From Hordeum vulgare subsp. vulgare (taxonomy: Eukaryota > Streptophyta > Magnoliopsida > Poales > Poaceae): a DNA stretch of 64,000 nt. The translations under genes and the position numbers were made by a program. Position 1 is the stretch's first letter. The number at the start of each line of letters is the position of its first letter. The stretch lies in NCBI RefSeq assembly GCF_904849725.1, contig NC_058523.1, forward strand, positions 169,862,689 through 169,926,688, read 5' to 3'. The notes beneath the pieces were generated by a model that was not told the origin of the DNA, ran no database searches, and worked only from the letters and a program-made list of their open reading frames with translations. This document shows, in pieces, positions 1 to 9,925 of this stretch.

Positions 1-700
1 ATCTAATCATGTGAGTTTGTAATTCCTGATAATATTCTTCTACATAATTTTTTCCTTATCTTAAACGCTGCAATTTTTGAAGTAATTCACATAGATAATA
101 AGGTGGAAGCCAACGAGTACGCATAACACAAAGCAGCCCAAGTAGCAGAGATATTATCATTATGTATTCTACAATGTTCAGACCACCAAACACAAGCAAA
201 ACTAGTGAATTCACAAACATCAGCAGCAACACGTATATCCTCAACAAATTGTAAGCATGTAAAACATTGTTCTTTTTCTAATTCCCAAGTGAGATATATA
301 TCAAGAACATATCTACGCTCAAATGTCAAAATATTCAATTTAAGATTAGGGAGATGGTCATGATCCCATACCCGAGGGGGCGGTGTAGCCCTACCGTTGC
401 GATTGTATCCACATGACAACCTGGTGCTTGTGGTGGTGGTTGCCCCTGGTGCTGATTTGGAGCAACCTATCCCTCATCATCGTAATCACCATCATAATGC
501 TAATTCTGCTCACCGAGAGTAGCAAGAGCAATAGGAACATTGCCAGAATTTCGGCCTTGGTCGATAAGCACATGTTGCGCTCGTCCCGCGAAATTTGGGC
601 ATTCTTGTTGTTGTTGCTGTTGTTGTTGCCGAGGTACGATACCTGCAGCTGCTAGTGGTAGATGTGCAAGCACCTCATTTAACTTAGCATCCATCTTGGT
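1..700 (-). pseudogene. Gypsy gag (capsid region), frameshifted
   Basis: The likely start lies near 694, where the reading begins MDAKLNEVLAHLP; a glutamine run follows, encoded by CAA-type repeats near 601-630. The conserved capsid part lies at 87-419 in another frame, with the retrotrans_gag pattern of aromatic and charged residues (LTWELEKEQCFTC, FACVWWSEHC). The distal part (RTRWLPPYY, LLQKLQRL) is in a third frame at 56-120. At least two frameshifts therefore separate pieces of one protein. Gag would form the virus-like particle of the element. The gene is not functional and continues beyond the window. Confidence 0.65.
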
Positions 701-1637
701 GTCGAACGTCTTCTCCTAGCCATCTAGCTTCCAAGACTGGTTACCAAGTCTTGCACCTGTTCACCCATCATTTGTTGAAATTTATCATGGAGCTCCTTGT
801 TCGTCATGTCCGTAGTCGATCTCGTCGACTTGTGATCCTATCATGGTTAGAAGCAACAGGAACACACAAGAATATGAACCTAAAGAGTAGTAGGAAGTGG
901 TTGTGGTGGTGGTGTGTCAAAAATCTATCAATGATCGGCAACAGTTGTACTCAAAACTCTCATGTTTCCCAGGTGGTGTCAAACACATGATGTAGATGTA
1001 TGTGGAGCTGGGAAGACTTACAATATGGTACCAGAACAGGTCAGCAACAATCAATTCAGAGATGCAATTTTGAAGAAACGCTCAATGACACTACTGTGTT
1101 GATCCTAGGCTACAATGGACTGGAGACGCGAGCCTAGAACACCAACAGAATCACGCCGCCACACATAATCTAGGGAAAAGCACACTCCCATTTTTTGTGC
1201 TCTTTTTCGTGTTTTTCTTAAGAAAATCACTATAACGGCGAGTGCCTCGAAACTCTCCTGAAGGTCTAAAAACAGGATATGCACGAAATTTTTGGACTGT
1301 TTCTTTTTTTGTGTGGAACACCCGGAGCAAAAATTGGAAATATCTCAAAAAATGTTTTCTATAAAACTGACTATCTCAAAATGCTCTACTACACATAAAA
1401 TAGGATAGCAGGTTTTTGTTGACCGGTGGGTTATTCAAAATTTTGGGCCTGGACGAAGGGTGGTTTCCATACTCTTTTATGAAATCACCTTCATCTACAA
1501 ATAGAGAACAATTTATGGAATCCAAAACCTACTCAGACAAGGAAACATGAATCTGAAAACAGATGGATCTCGAAAGAAAATCTATTGTGTGATGAACTCA
1601 GATTGGTGGTGAATATGCGGTGGTGATATATGGCAGC

Positions 1638-1826
1638 GGCGATGATGATGGTAGGTAAAGCTTCGGTGAAGATGGTGGTGGGTATGGCAACAGTGATGAT
1701 AATGGTGGGTACGTCATCGGTGATGAGGATGGTGGGTATGGAAATGGTGATGATGATGGTGGGTATGGCAGCAGTGCTGATGATGGTGGGTGTGGCACCG
1801 GTGATGATGATGGTGGATTTGAAGGT
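1638..1826. repeat. 27-bp minisatellite, seven units
   Basis: Seven consecutive 27-bp units with the core GATGATGATGGTGGGTATGG. The unit is a multiple of three, so one plus-strand frame reads as an acidic glycine-rich repeat (GDDDGGYG-like) for six units and stops soon after. I take this as a replication-slippage repeat in the retrotransposon leader, not as a gene. Confidence 0.85.
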
Positions 1827-2066
1827 GTGTCTACTTATGAATAGAACTCGAAACTCTAAAGGACTAGACGCTAAGACAAACAGCTTGACACGATGATGCA
1901 ACTGCAAATTTCAATAAAGCAAACACCGAACAGAAAGTACCAAATGCTCGGATTGGTTTAGATATGATGATCTAACCCTAATATTTTTGTTACTTTTTCA
2001 TGAAATGTAGGCCGGAAGAACAGATGCGATATAAAATACGAAAAACAGGAAATTCTCACCGAGCAA

Positions 2067-2084
2067 CCTAGAAATTTGATACCA
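2067..2084 (-). other. Primer binding site, tRNA-Met type
   Basis: The minus strand reads TGGTATCAAATTTC directly inside a TG...CA LTR edge (LTR side at 2087). It matches the initiator tRNA-Met complement (TGGTATCA...) over the first eight bases. This fixes the orientation of the left gypsy remnant as minus. Confidence 0.5.
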
Positions 2085-2150
2085 CTTGATAGAGGCAAAG
2101 TTGTCCTTATCTTTTGATTAAATGTGACTATCGTTTTTTGTGTAGACTTC

Positions 2151-2400
2151 CACTACTAGGAGAAACCCTAGTAGTAGCATGGGTAAAAGACATACCACTA
2201 GCGCGGGGTGCCGCGCTACTGCTAGCTTGATACAGGTAACTTTTAGCAGTAGTGCAGTTTCCCCGTGCTACTAGTATATGCTGATAGCAATTGTGTGGGT
2301 AATGGAACCACTCTACTCATAATAACTGCAACGTGTCCACTTGAGGAGCGCTACTGATAAGAGCTCGTTGCTGCTAAAGCATGACCCACACAACTATTAT
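2151..2400. repeat. CACTA terminal inverted repeat and subterminal repeats
   Basis: The CACTACTAGG terminus is followed by several short direct and inverted copies of a GCAGTAG/CTACTGC motif (for example GCGCTACTGCTAGC near 2211, TAGCAGTAGTGCAG near 2248, GAGCGCTACTGATAAG near 2345). Subterminal repeats of this kind are transposase binding sites in CACTA elements. The flanking TTC at 2148-2150 would be the 3-bp target duplication, but the partner copy is not present. Confidence 0.65.
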
Positions 2401-2628
2401 TAATTTCTGATTTTTTCCGCTGCCCATATCCTTTTTGTATTTGAACATGTTTTATACAATAATCTCATAAAATTTAATCATACACATACAAATCTAATCA
2501 TATCATACACATACAAATAATCTCATAAAATCATGTCATCATCATAATCATCATCCGACATAGATGATGTCTCCCGTCATCACCTCAAAATAGCGATATA
2601 AGTTATGACATGTCTTGAATACTTGCAA
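2401..2628. other. CACTA non-coding tail
   Basis: AT-rich sequence with three loose copies of an ATCTCATAAAAT/ATCATACACATACAAAT phrase (about 2460-2530) between the subterminal repeats and the nearest ORF. No gene is visible. Confidence 0.5.
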
Positions 2629-2922
2629 CTACATCAAGTAAAAGAGAAGAGCTATCACTATGAGTGAGAGAGGAACTATGCAGTACATGAGGTGGTGGTT
2701 CTGGTTCCTCTCTCGCGCTAGCGTCCACCTCAAGTAAGTATCTTTTGCTTCTTGTCTGCTATCGAACCCTTTATGGCTGGCGCCCGAGAACCCATCTACT
2801 TGAGCCTGACACTCGGGCCACTTGTCATACCCTCCCGAAACCTTCCCTATGTACACGGCATAGCACTTCTTCGCCATCAAGGATCTATATTCCTTCTTGA
2901 TGTCAGTTGATGCATGCAACAA
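2629..2922 (-). CDS. Small viroplasmin-domain protein with C-terminal membrane segment
   Basis: An uninterrupted 97-codon ORF. Residues about 19-60 match the Caulimo_VI/viroplasmin (RNase H1 N-terminal) fold: KKCYAVYIGKVSGGYDKW, then the FSGASHKGF stretch. This domain binds RNA/DNA hybrids or double-stranded RNA in RNase H1. The last 20 residues are hydrophobic (CIVPLSLIVIALLFYLM), which would make a tail anchor. The upstream frame stays coding-like after the ULP1-like region, so it may be the last exon of that ORF instead of an independent gene; the methionine chosen is the first in frame. Role in transposition is unknown. Confidence 0.5.
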   Translation of the reverse strand: MLHASTDIKKEYRSLMAKKCYAVYIGKVSGGYDKWPECQAQVDGFSGASHKGFDSRQEAKDTYLRWTLARERNQNHHLMYCIVPLSLIVIALLFYLM

Positions 2923-2939
2923 AAGGTAGTTTTATGCGA

Positions 2940-3686
2940 GAAACCCAGCCTGTTCTTCCTTTGTTTCCAGATGTTGAAGTGGCCACCCCTCAGTCTAAAG
3001 CCGAGGAGAGCATCATCTAGAATAGCCATTATGTGGGTGTAGTCCTTCTTCACGCAATGTCTGGATGCGTAGAAATACACCGCATGGGAGACTCGCGAGA
3101 AAAGAATGATAAGGGTGATGTGCCTGTTGCTACGGAAACAGAAAACTCCTCAAATTATTGTCCATATGAACTATAAGGAATGATTGGAATGTACGAAAGG
3201 GTTGTTCGACAACGACTTACATTGGATGGTATGACAGGAGAACAATTTCCTTGTCCTTATTCATTAACATGAAGTGTTTGATGTAGGTCCTAGTAGTTTT
3301 ACGCTCATAGTCGCCGAGACTCAAGAAGGACTCGTGCATGTAGTATGGATGCGCCACACATATTTGCAGGATTTGTTCTCTCCTGACAGTCAAGCTCATA
3401 TGTAACGCCAAAAGGAGGACGATTGTAAAATCAAGACGCCTCATGACAAACATCTCAAAGATATCATCAAACCACAGGAAAAACACCTATGCAGGCAGTG
3501 TGTCAAAGTAGTACTTCCCCTAAAGCACACGAACCGCGTATAGAGGATATCCTCAATCCTGCGAGACCAGAAGGGATATTTCAGTTGAGCGCACGTGGTC
3601 ATGTAGTGTCTAGAGATCCCCTGATAGGCCGTCTGGCGGACTTGACGATATGGTCGACTCACCCCCGACATGGAACATCGTTGCAC
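2940..3686 (-). pseudogene. ULP1/SENP-like (C48) protease domain of CACTA, with a probable intron
   Basis: Minus-strand pieces at 3441-3686, 3225-3486 and 2940-3086 read in order like the C48 peptidase region carried by plant CACTA and Mutator-like elements: a YMTTCAQLK helix, then MHESFLSLGDYE, then KEIVLLSYHPM. There the frame stops, but at exactly that point the minus strand has a consensus donor (GTAAGT) near 3225; an acceptor TAG near 3133 joins to NRHITLIILF and YTHIMAILDDALLGF. The histidine is kept, but the aspartate expected in the YLDS-like strand is Y (YFYAS), and frameshifts occur near 3460. It is probably inactive. ULP1 proteins cleave SUMO; the role in transposons is not established. 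Confidence 0.5.
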
Positions 3687-4102
3687 CTTTGACCGGTAGA
3701 CGGTCTTCCAAAATAGGCCGACGGAGGTGCATGGCTACTAGAAGCTTTGTCAGCTGCTTTGGTGGAAGCAGAGCCTCTCCTCGGCAGTCTCTTCCTCTCA
3801 TTTATCTTGGTTTCACCTTCCAAACCCTTCCTTAAACCAGACACCACTGTTGCCGGGCTAAGCACTATATGACCCTTACCTGCTAATTCAACCTGCGTTG
3901 ACGTGGCATGTGGAGGCGTGTCCGGTGAGGATTGCATGAAGAGAGACTTGTTGCAATCAACCATAGGACATTCCTGCCCAGGCACATCATCCATCTCCAA
4001 TTCTGCATGCTGAAATCCCGAGTCATATGGCTGACTCATCATTCCTCCGTCCACATTGAGGAACCCAAGAGGGTCCTCCTCGTCCATCTCAGCATCGTCC
4101 AT
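3659..4102 (-). pseudogene. CACTA ORF, acidic and low-complexity linker region
   Basis: A 147-codon reading frame beginning MDDAEMDEEDPLGF, acidic at the N-terminus and Ser/Pro/Lys-rich later (KINERKRLPRRGSASTKAA). It lies between the ILWPK-type domain upstream and the ULP1-like domain downstream on the same strand, the position of the variable linker in CACTA ORFs. No catalytic motif is visible. It overlaps the ULP1 piece in another frame, so a frameshift or intron separates them. Confidence 0.4.
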
Positions 4103-4180
4103 TCTTTTTTTTTATGGGGGCGATTACGTCATCCACTATTGGACCCCCTTCCTCATGTCGTTCGCCGCTCTCACCTGGCA

Positions 4181-4570
4181 CTACAGCGCTGGTAATTTAG
4201 TAGGTTGGGTGGTGGTGTTCATACTTGCTTGCTGATGTGTGGTTATTGGTGTGCTCTCCGTCGCCTCCCGACGAACAAGATTCTTTGGCCACAACAACAT
4301 CTTACCCTTGCAGCCTCCACGCCACATGAGGGTCTCATCCTCCTCTCCACCGAGCCATACTGGAGGAGGCAAATCCTCGTGGCCCTCTTTCACACTCGAC
4401 AAACTAACCCTGAAGTTGTCAACAGGGATCGGCTGGCTGTGGAACATGAGTTCCAAGGGCTTCATTATCACTGCCTTTTCCACGTCCACCTTCTGGCCTT
4501 TGATCACATAGAGTACGGTGCACGAGGTTCGTCGGCCTGCAAAGACATGTATGTAGCATAAAACATCCAA
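4181..4570 (-). pseudogene. CACTA-associated domain ending in the LLWPKNLV motif
   Basis: The 129-codon frame contains VDNFRVSLSSVKEGHEDLPPP followed by GCKGKMLLWPKNLVRRE. This resembles the domain (DUF8039-like) commonly found before the ULP1 region in grass CACTA proteins, where the motif is usually ILWPK-hydrophobic. The C-terminus is a Thr/Gln-rich tail. The N-terminus may lie in an upstream exon lost at the Athila insertion (4634). The assignment is by motif only. Confidence 0.4.
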
Positions 4571-4914
4571 AAGGCAACAAAAACGGAAGGTTGTAGATAT
4601 ATGTTGGTGCGACCGGTAATTACCGTGAGGGCGTTGATACGTCCATTTTGCATCATGTTTTCACGTTGATATTTATCGCTTCTTTGGCTGTTATTTCACT
4701 TCACAGTACTATTCTTATGCCTTTTCTCTCTTATTTTGCAAGGTTTACATGAAGAGGGAGAATAACGGCAACTGGAATTCTGGCCTGAAAGTGGAGCAAA
4801 GTTGAGATACCTATTCTGCGCAACTCCAAACGCCTTGAAAATCAACGAAGATTTTTTCCCAATTTATAAAAAATACTGGGCCCAAGAAGTGCGAGAGGGG
4901 CGCCAGGGGGTGGC

Positions 4915-4964
4915 CACAAGCGTGCAGGCGCGGCCACCCCCAGGCCGCGCCATGGGGGCTTGTG
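4915..4964. repeat. GC-rich hairpin in LTR U3
   Basis: Arms CACAAGC...GCGCGGCC (4915-4935) and GGCCGCGC...GCTTGTG (4943-4964) around a 7-nt loop: an outer stem of 7 bp, an inner stem of 8 bp and a short internal loop. A related hairpin is found in the LTR of another family at 35098-35147 and downstream of pol at 11105-11179. Confidence 0.75.
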
Positions 4965-4999
4965 CGCAACCTGCTGGCCCACTTGCCCCCCTCTTTTGC

Positions 5000-5006
5000 T
5001 ATATGG
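5000..5006 (+). promoter_or_regulatory. TATA-like box of the 5' LTR
   Basis: GCTATATGGAGGG lies 35 bp after the U3 hairpin; the same motif is at 22783 in the 3' LTR. Its position inside the LTR fits the U3/R promoter, but no transcript start can be read from sequence alone. Confidence 0.4.
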
Positions 5007-6154
5007 AGGGTTTCGTCCAGGAAATAAATCAAGGAGGAGCTTTTTCGTGGTTTCGCCGCCGCCACGAGGCAGAACTTGAGCCAATCTAGAGCTCCGACAA
5101 GACGATCCTGCCGGGGAAACTTCCCTCCCGGAGGGGGAAATCGTCGCCATCATCATCACCAACACTCCTCTCACCGGAGGGGACTCATCTCCATCAACAT
5201 CTTCATCAGCACCATCTCATCTCCAAACCCTAGTTCATCTCTTGTAACCAATCTCCGTCACGCGACTCCGATTGGTACTTGTAAGGTTGCTAGTAATGTT
5301 GATTACTCTTTGTAGTTGATGCTAGTTGGATTACTTGGTGGAAGAGTTTGTGTTCAGATACTTGATGATACTCATTACACCTCTGATCATGATTATGATT
5401 ATGCTTTGTGAGTAGTTACTTTTGTTCCTGAGGACATGGGATAAGTCATGCTAATAATAGTCATGTGAATTTGGTATTCGTTCGGTATTTTGATATGTTG
5501 TATTTCCTCTAGTGGTTTTATGTGAACGTCGACTACATAACACTTCACCATTATTTGGGCCTAGGGGAAGGCATTGGGAAGTAGTAAGTAGATGATGGGT
5601 TGCTAGAGTGACAGAAGCTTAAACCCTAGTTTATGTGTTACTTCGTAAGGGGCTGATTTGGATCCACTAGTTTAATGCTATGGTTAGACTTTGTCTTAAT
5701 TCTTCTTTCGTAGTTGCGGATGCTTGCGAGAGGGGTTAATCGTAAGTGGGATGCTTGTCCAAGTAAGGGAAGTACCCAAGCGCCGGTCCACCCACATATC
5801 AAACTATCAAAGTAACGAACGCGAATCATATGAACATGATGAAACTAGCATGACAGAAATTCCCGTGTGTCCTAGGGAGCGTTTTTCCTCTTGTAAGACT
5901 TTGTCCAGGCTTGTCCCTTGCTACAAAACGGATTGGGCCACTTTGCTGCACCGTTGCTACTTTTGTTACTTGTTGCTTGCTACGAATCATCTCATCACAC
6001 AATCACTTGTTACCGACAATTTCAGTGCCTACAGATTTTTCCTTGCTGAAAACCACTTGTCAGATCCTTCTGGTCCTCGTTGGGTTCGACACTCTTACTT
6101 ATCGAAAGGACTACGATTGATCCCCTATACTTGTGGGTCATCAAGACTCTTTTC

Positions 6155-6172
6155 TGGCGCCGTTGTCGGGGA
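6155..6172 (+). other. Primer binding site, tRNA-Asp type
   Basis: TGGCGCCGTTGTCGGGGA, 11 bp after the LTR end. It is complementary to the 3' end of plant tRNA-Asp, whose complement reads TGGCGCCGTTGCCGGGGA, with one mismatch. This primer is characteristic of the Athila lineage. Confidence 0.85.
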
Positions 6173-6249
6173 GTGAAGCGCCTTTGGTAAGTGGAAATTG
6201 GTAAGGAAACATTCATATAGTGTGCTGAAATTTATTGTCAGTTGCCACT

Positions 6250-7102
6250 ATGGATACTAATTCTTTGAGGGGATTTTTCGGGGTATCTTCACCTAGAACG
6301 GAAAGCACAAAGAGTTTCTTCTCAACCTGCTGCACCTACTGAAAATATTTGCTTTGAATTTCCTTCCGGTATGCTTGAGAAACTGCTGGCTAATCCTTTT
6401 ACACGAGATGGAACACCACATCCAGACTGGCATCTAATCTATGTAGATGAAGTTTGTGGTTTATTTAACCTTGCAGGTTTGCTCGAGGATGAGGTCAAGA
6501 AGAAGGTCTTTCCTTTATCTTTGAAGGATAAGGCGTTGACATGGTATAGGCTATGTGATGATACTGGATCATGGGACTACAATCGGTTGAAATTGGAATT
6601 TCATCAAAAGGTTTATCCTATGCATTTAGTACATCGTGCTCGGAATTATATATATAATTTTTGGCCTCGTGACAGAGAAAGCATCGCTCAAGCTTGGGGG
6701 AGGCTTAAATCAATTTTATATTCATGCCCCAACCGTGATCTCTCGAGACAAATTATCATTCAGAAGTTCTACGCTCGGCTTTCTCATGATGATCGCGCCA
6801 TGCTTGACACTTCTTGTACCAGTTCTTTTATGAAGAGAGATATTGACTTCAGATGGAATTTATTGGAGAGAATTAAACGCAACTCTGAAGATTGGGAGCT
6901 TGAAGAAGGTAAGGAGTCAGGTATGAATTTCACTTTTGATTGCGTTAAATCCTTTGTTGAGACAAATACTTTTTGTGATTTTAGCGCTAAGTATGGACTT
7001 GACTCTGAGATAGTAGCTTCATTGTGTGAATCTTTTGCTGCTCATATTGATCTCCCCAAAGAGAAGTGGTTTAAATTTCATCCTCCTTTAGAAGTCAATT
7101 AA
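6250..7102 (+). pseudogene. Athila-lineage gag
   Basis: The expected start is ATG at 6250 (MDTNSLRGFF); that frame hits a stop near 6340 after a frameshift at about 6300, and the main frame runs 6310-7102. The capsid region carries the lineage pattern: LLANPFTRDGTPHPDWHL, VFPLSLKDKALTWYRL, FWPRDRESIAQAWGRLK, then DTSCTSSFM and WELEEGKESGMN. There is no zinc knuckle, as is common in this branch. An in-frame TAA at 7100-7102 separates it from the protease, with which it would normally be continuous. Gag builds the particle; this copy cannot be translated intact. Confidence 0.8.
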
Positions 7103-8584
7103 GTCAAACCCACTCCAGTTGAAGAGAAAGTCAATGCCTATAATGATCCTGTGGTACCCAGTGCTTACATTGAGAAACCACCTTTCCCTGTTAGGATAAA
7201 GGATCATTCTAAAGCTTCAACTGTGATACGTAGAGACTATATTAGAACACCTACACCCCCTGAGCAAATTAGAGTTGAAACTAGCATTGCTATTATCAAA
7301 GATCTTCTGTCTGAAGAAGTTGAGGGACATAATATTCACTTTTGTGAAGATGCTGCTAGAATTGCTAAACCTCACGTTAGAGACAAACATAGGCCTATTG
7401 TTGGCATGCCTGTGGTTTCTGTTAAGATAGGATATCATTGTTATCATGGTTTATGTGACTTGGGTGCTAGTGTTAGTGCAATACCTCAATCCTTATACGA
7501 TGAAGTCAAAGTTGAGATTGCACCTATTGAGATAGAACCTATAGATGTCACTATTCAGCTTGCCAATAGAGATACTATCTGCCCTGTGGGAATTGTTAGG
7601 GATGTTGAAGTCTTGTGTGGTAAAACAAAGTATCCTGCTGATTTCCTCGTTCTTGCTACCGCACAAGATAGCTTTTGTCCCATCATATTTGGTAGACCTT
7701 TTCTCAACACTGGCAATGCTCATATTGATTGTGAGAAGCAAACTGTCACTGTTGGCTTTGAAGGAGTGTCACATGAGTTCAATTTCTCTAAGTTTGGTAG
7801 ACAACCTCATGAAAAGGAGTTGCCTAGTTGGGATGAAACTATTGCCTTAGCTTCTATTGCCGTGCCTCCTACTGATCCCTTAGAGCAATACTTGCTTGAG
7901 CATGAAAATGATATGCATATTGATGAAAGGGATGAAATAGATAGAGTTGTCTTAGAACAATATCCTATCCTTAAGAATAACTTGCCTGTTGAACTACTTG
8001 GGGATCCACCTCCACCAAAGGGTGATCCTGTGTTCGAGCTTAAACAGTTGGCTAATACTCTTAAGTATGCCTATCTTGATGAAAAGGAGATATATCCTGT
8101 TATTATTAGTGCTAGCCTCTCGGAGCATGAAGAAAAGAAGTTATTAAAAACTCTGAGGAAACACCGTGCTGCTATAGGATATACTCTTGATGATCTCAAA
8201 GGCATTAGTCCTACTCTATGCCAGCACAAGATTAAAACTGATCCTGAATTCAAACCAGTTGCTGATCATCAAAGGAGATTGAATCCTAAGATGAAAGAAG
8301 TAGTGAGAAAAGAAATACTAAAGGTCCTCGAAGCGGGTATTATCTATGCTGTTGCTCATAGCGATTGGGTGAGTCCGGTGCATTGCGTTCCTAAGAAGGG
8401 AGGCATCACCGTTGTCCCTGATGATAAGGATGAGTTGATCGCACAGAGGATTATTACTGGCTATAGGATGGTGATTGATTTTAGGAAGATGAATAAGGCC
8501 ACTAGGAAAGATCATTACCCTCTGCCTTTTATCGACCAAATGCTAGAAACACTATCCAAACACACACACACTTTTGCTTTCTAG
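7103..8584 (+). pseudogene. Athila-lineage pol: protease and N-terminal reverse transcriptase
   Basis: An open frame of about 480 codons. An aspartic protease motif, LCDLGASVSAIPQ, lies about 100 residues in, with the flap/end motif PIIFGRPFL near residue 180. After a linker the RT palm begins: HQRRLNPKMKEVVRKEILKV, WVSPVHCVPKKGG, MVIDFRKMNKATRKDHYPLP. The frame ends at TAG 8582-8584 because of a 2-bp shift in a (CA)n run at 8557-8571: reading two bases less restores HFCFLDGYSGF. Slippage in the dinucleotide is the simplest cause. Confidence 0.8.
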
Positions 8585-9925
8585 ACGGTTATTCTGGTTT
8601 CTCCCAAATACCAGTTGCACAATCTGATCAGGAGAAAACAACTTTCACCTGCCCTTTCAGTACCTTTTCCTATAGACGTATGCCTTTTGGCTTGTGTAAT
8701 GCACCTGCCACCTTTCAAAGATGTATGATGGCTATATTCTCAGACTTTTGTGAAAAGATTGTCGAGGTTTTCATGGATGACTTCTCTATTTACGGGTCTT
8801 CCTTTGATGATTGCCTCAGCAACCTTGATCGAGTCTTACAGAGATGTAAAGACACCAATCTTTTCTTGAATTGGGAGAAGTGCCACTTTATGGTTAACGA
8901 AGGCATCGTCTTAGGACATAAAATTTCTGAAAGAGGTATTGAAGTCGATAAGGCTAAGGTTGATGCAATCGAGAAAATGCCATACCCCACAAATATCATT
9001 AAAGACTAAGGTTGGGAGAAGTTTCCTTGGTTATGCTGGTTTCTATAGAAGGTTCATTAAAGACTTCTCTAAGATTTCCAGGCCTCTTACCAATATCTTA
9101 CAAAAGGATATTCCTTTTGTCTTTGACGATGATTGTGAGGAAGCCTTCGAAATACTTAAGAGGGCTTTGATAACTGCACCTATTGTTCAACCACCTGATT
9201 GGAACCTACCCTTTGAAATAATGTGTGACGCTAGTGATTATGCTGTTGGTGCTATCCTAGGGCAAAGAGTTGATAAGAGGTTGAATGTTATTCACTACGC
9301 TAGTAAAACTCTAGACAGTGCCCAGAGAAACTATGCTACTACGGAGAAGGAGTTTTTAGCAGTCGTGTTTGCATGTGAAAATTTCAGGTCTTACATAGTT
9401 GATTCCAAAGTCACTATTCACACTGATCACGCTGCTATTAAGTACCTAATGGAGAAGAAGAACGCTAAACCTAGACTTATCAGATGGGTTCTGTTGCTAC
9501 AAGAATTTGATGTGCACGTTGTTGACAGAAAGGGTGCTGATAACACCGTAGCGGATAACTTGTATAGGTTGGAGAACGTTCTTGATGACCCACAACCTAT
9601 TGATGATAGCTTTCCCGATGAGCAACTGAATGTCATCAATGCTTCATGTAGTGCACCGTGGTATGCTGATTATGCAAACTATATCATTGCCAAATACATA
9701 CCACCTAGTTTCACGTACCAACAAAAGAAGAAATTCTTCTTTGACTTGAGACACTACTTTTGGGATGATCCTCACCTCTATAAGGAAGGAGTAGATGGTG
9801 TTATTAGACGTTGCGTACCTGAATATGAACAGGGACAGATCCTACACAAGTGTCACTCCGAGGCCTACGGAGGACACTATGCGGGAGATAGAACTGCACA
9901 CAAGGTATTGCAATCAGGTTTCTAT
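8585..9925 (+). pseudogene. Athila-lineage pol: RT palm, RNase H and integrase zinc-binding region
   Basis: After the (CA)n frameshift the RT continues with MPFGLCNAPATFQR and the catalytic FMDD box (8773-8784 region). A second frameshift near 9005 moves the reading to [17 protein letters not shown]. RNase H follows with [29 protein letters not shown] and [11 protein letters not shown], keeping the acidic residues. The integrase zinc-binding module ([12 protein letters not shown] ... CDECQR) begins near 9840. The frame ends at TGA 9926-9928, where a tryptophan codon is expected (GFYW). Confidence 0.8.

Larger units (their letters stand above)
1..2150 (-). mobile_element. Ty3/gypsy element fragment: gag, leader, primer site and LTR stub
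   Basis: A minus-strand gypsy remnant. Reading right to left it shows the edge of an LTR (2087-2150), a tRNA-Met-type primer site, a leader of about 1.4 kb that includes a 27-bp minisatellite, and a broken gag that runs off the left edge. The CACTA terminus at 2151 interrupts the LTR, so the rest of that LTR is missing. The leader (about 700-2066) shows no gene apart from the minisatellite. The family was not identified. Assignment rests on the gag similarity and the primer site. Confidence 0.6.
2151..4634 (-). mobile_element. CACTA DNA transposon fragment
   Basis: It begins with the terminal sequence CACTACTAGG at 2151, followed by subterminal copies of a GCAGTAG/CTACTGCTA motif. Minus-strand ORF remnants include an ILWPK-type domain, a ULP1-like protease and a small viroplasmin-domain protein, a combination I associate with Triticeae CACTA elements. 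The right side is cut at 4634 by the Athila LTR. The other terminus was not found in the window, so a large part is missing. Confidence 0.65.
4635..6143 (+). repeat. 5' LTR of the Athila-lineage element
   Basis: 1,509 bp, starting TGATACG and ending GGGTCATCA just before the primer site. The U3 part has a GC-rich hairpin (4915-4964) about 35 bp upstream of a TATA-like box (5000). Compared with the 3' LTR it carries scattered substitutions (for example TTTGGCTGTT versus TTTGACTATT near position 50). It is therefore older than the chromovirus inside it, whose LTRs are nearly identical. Confidence 0.85.

Noticed and set aside
1630..1896. Met/Val repeat protein on the plus strand
   Set aside because: One of several open frames through the 27-bp minisatellite; low complexity and no conserved context.
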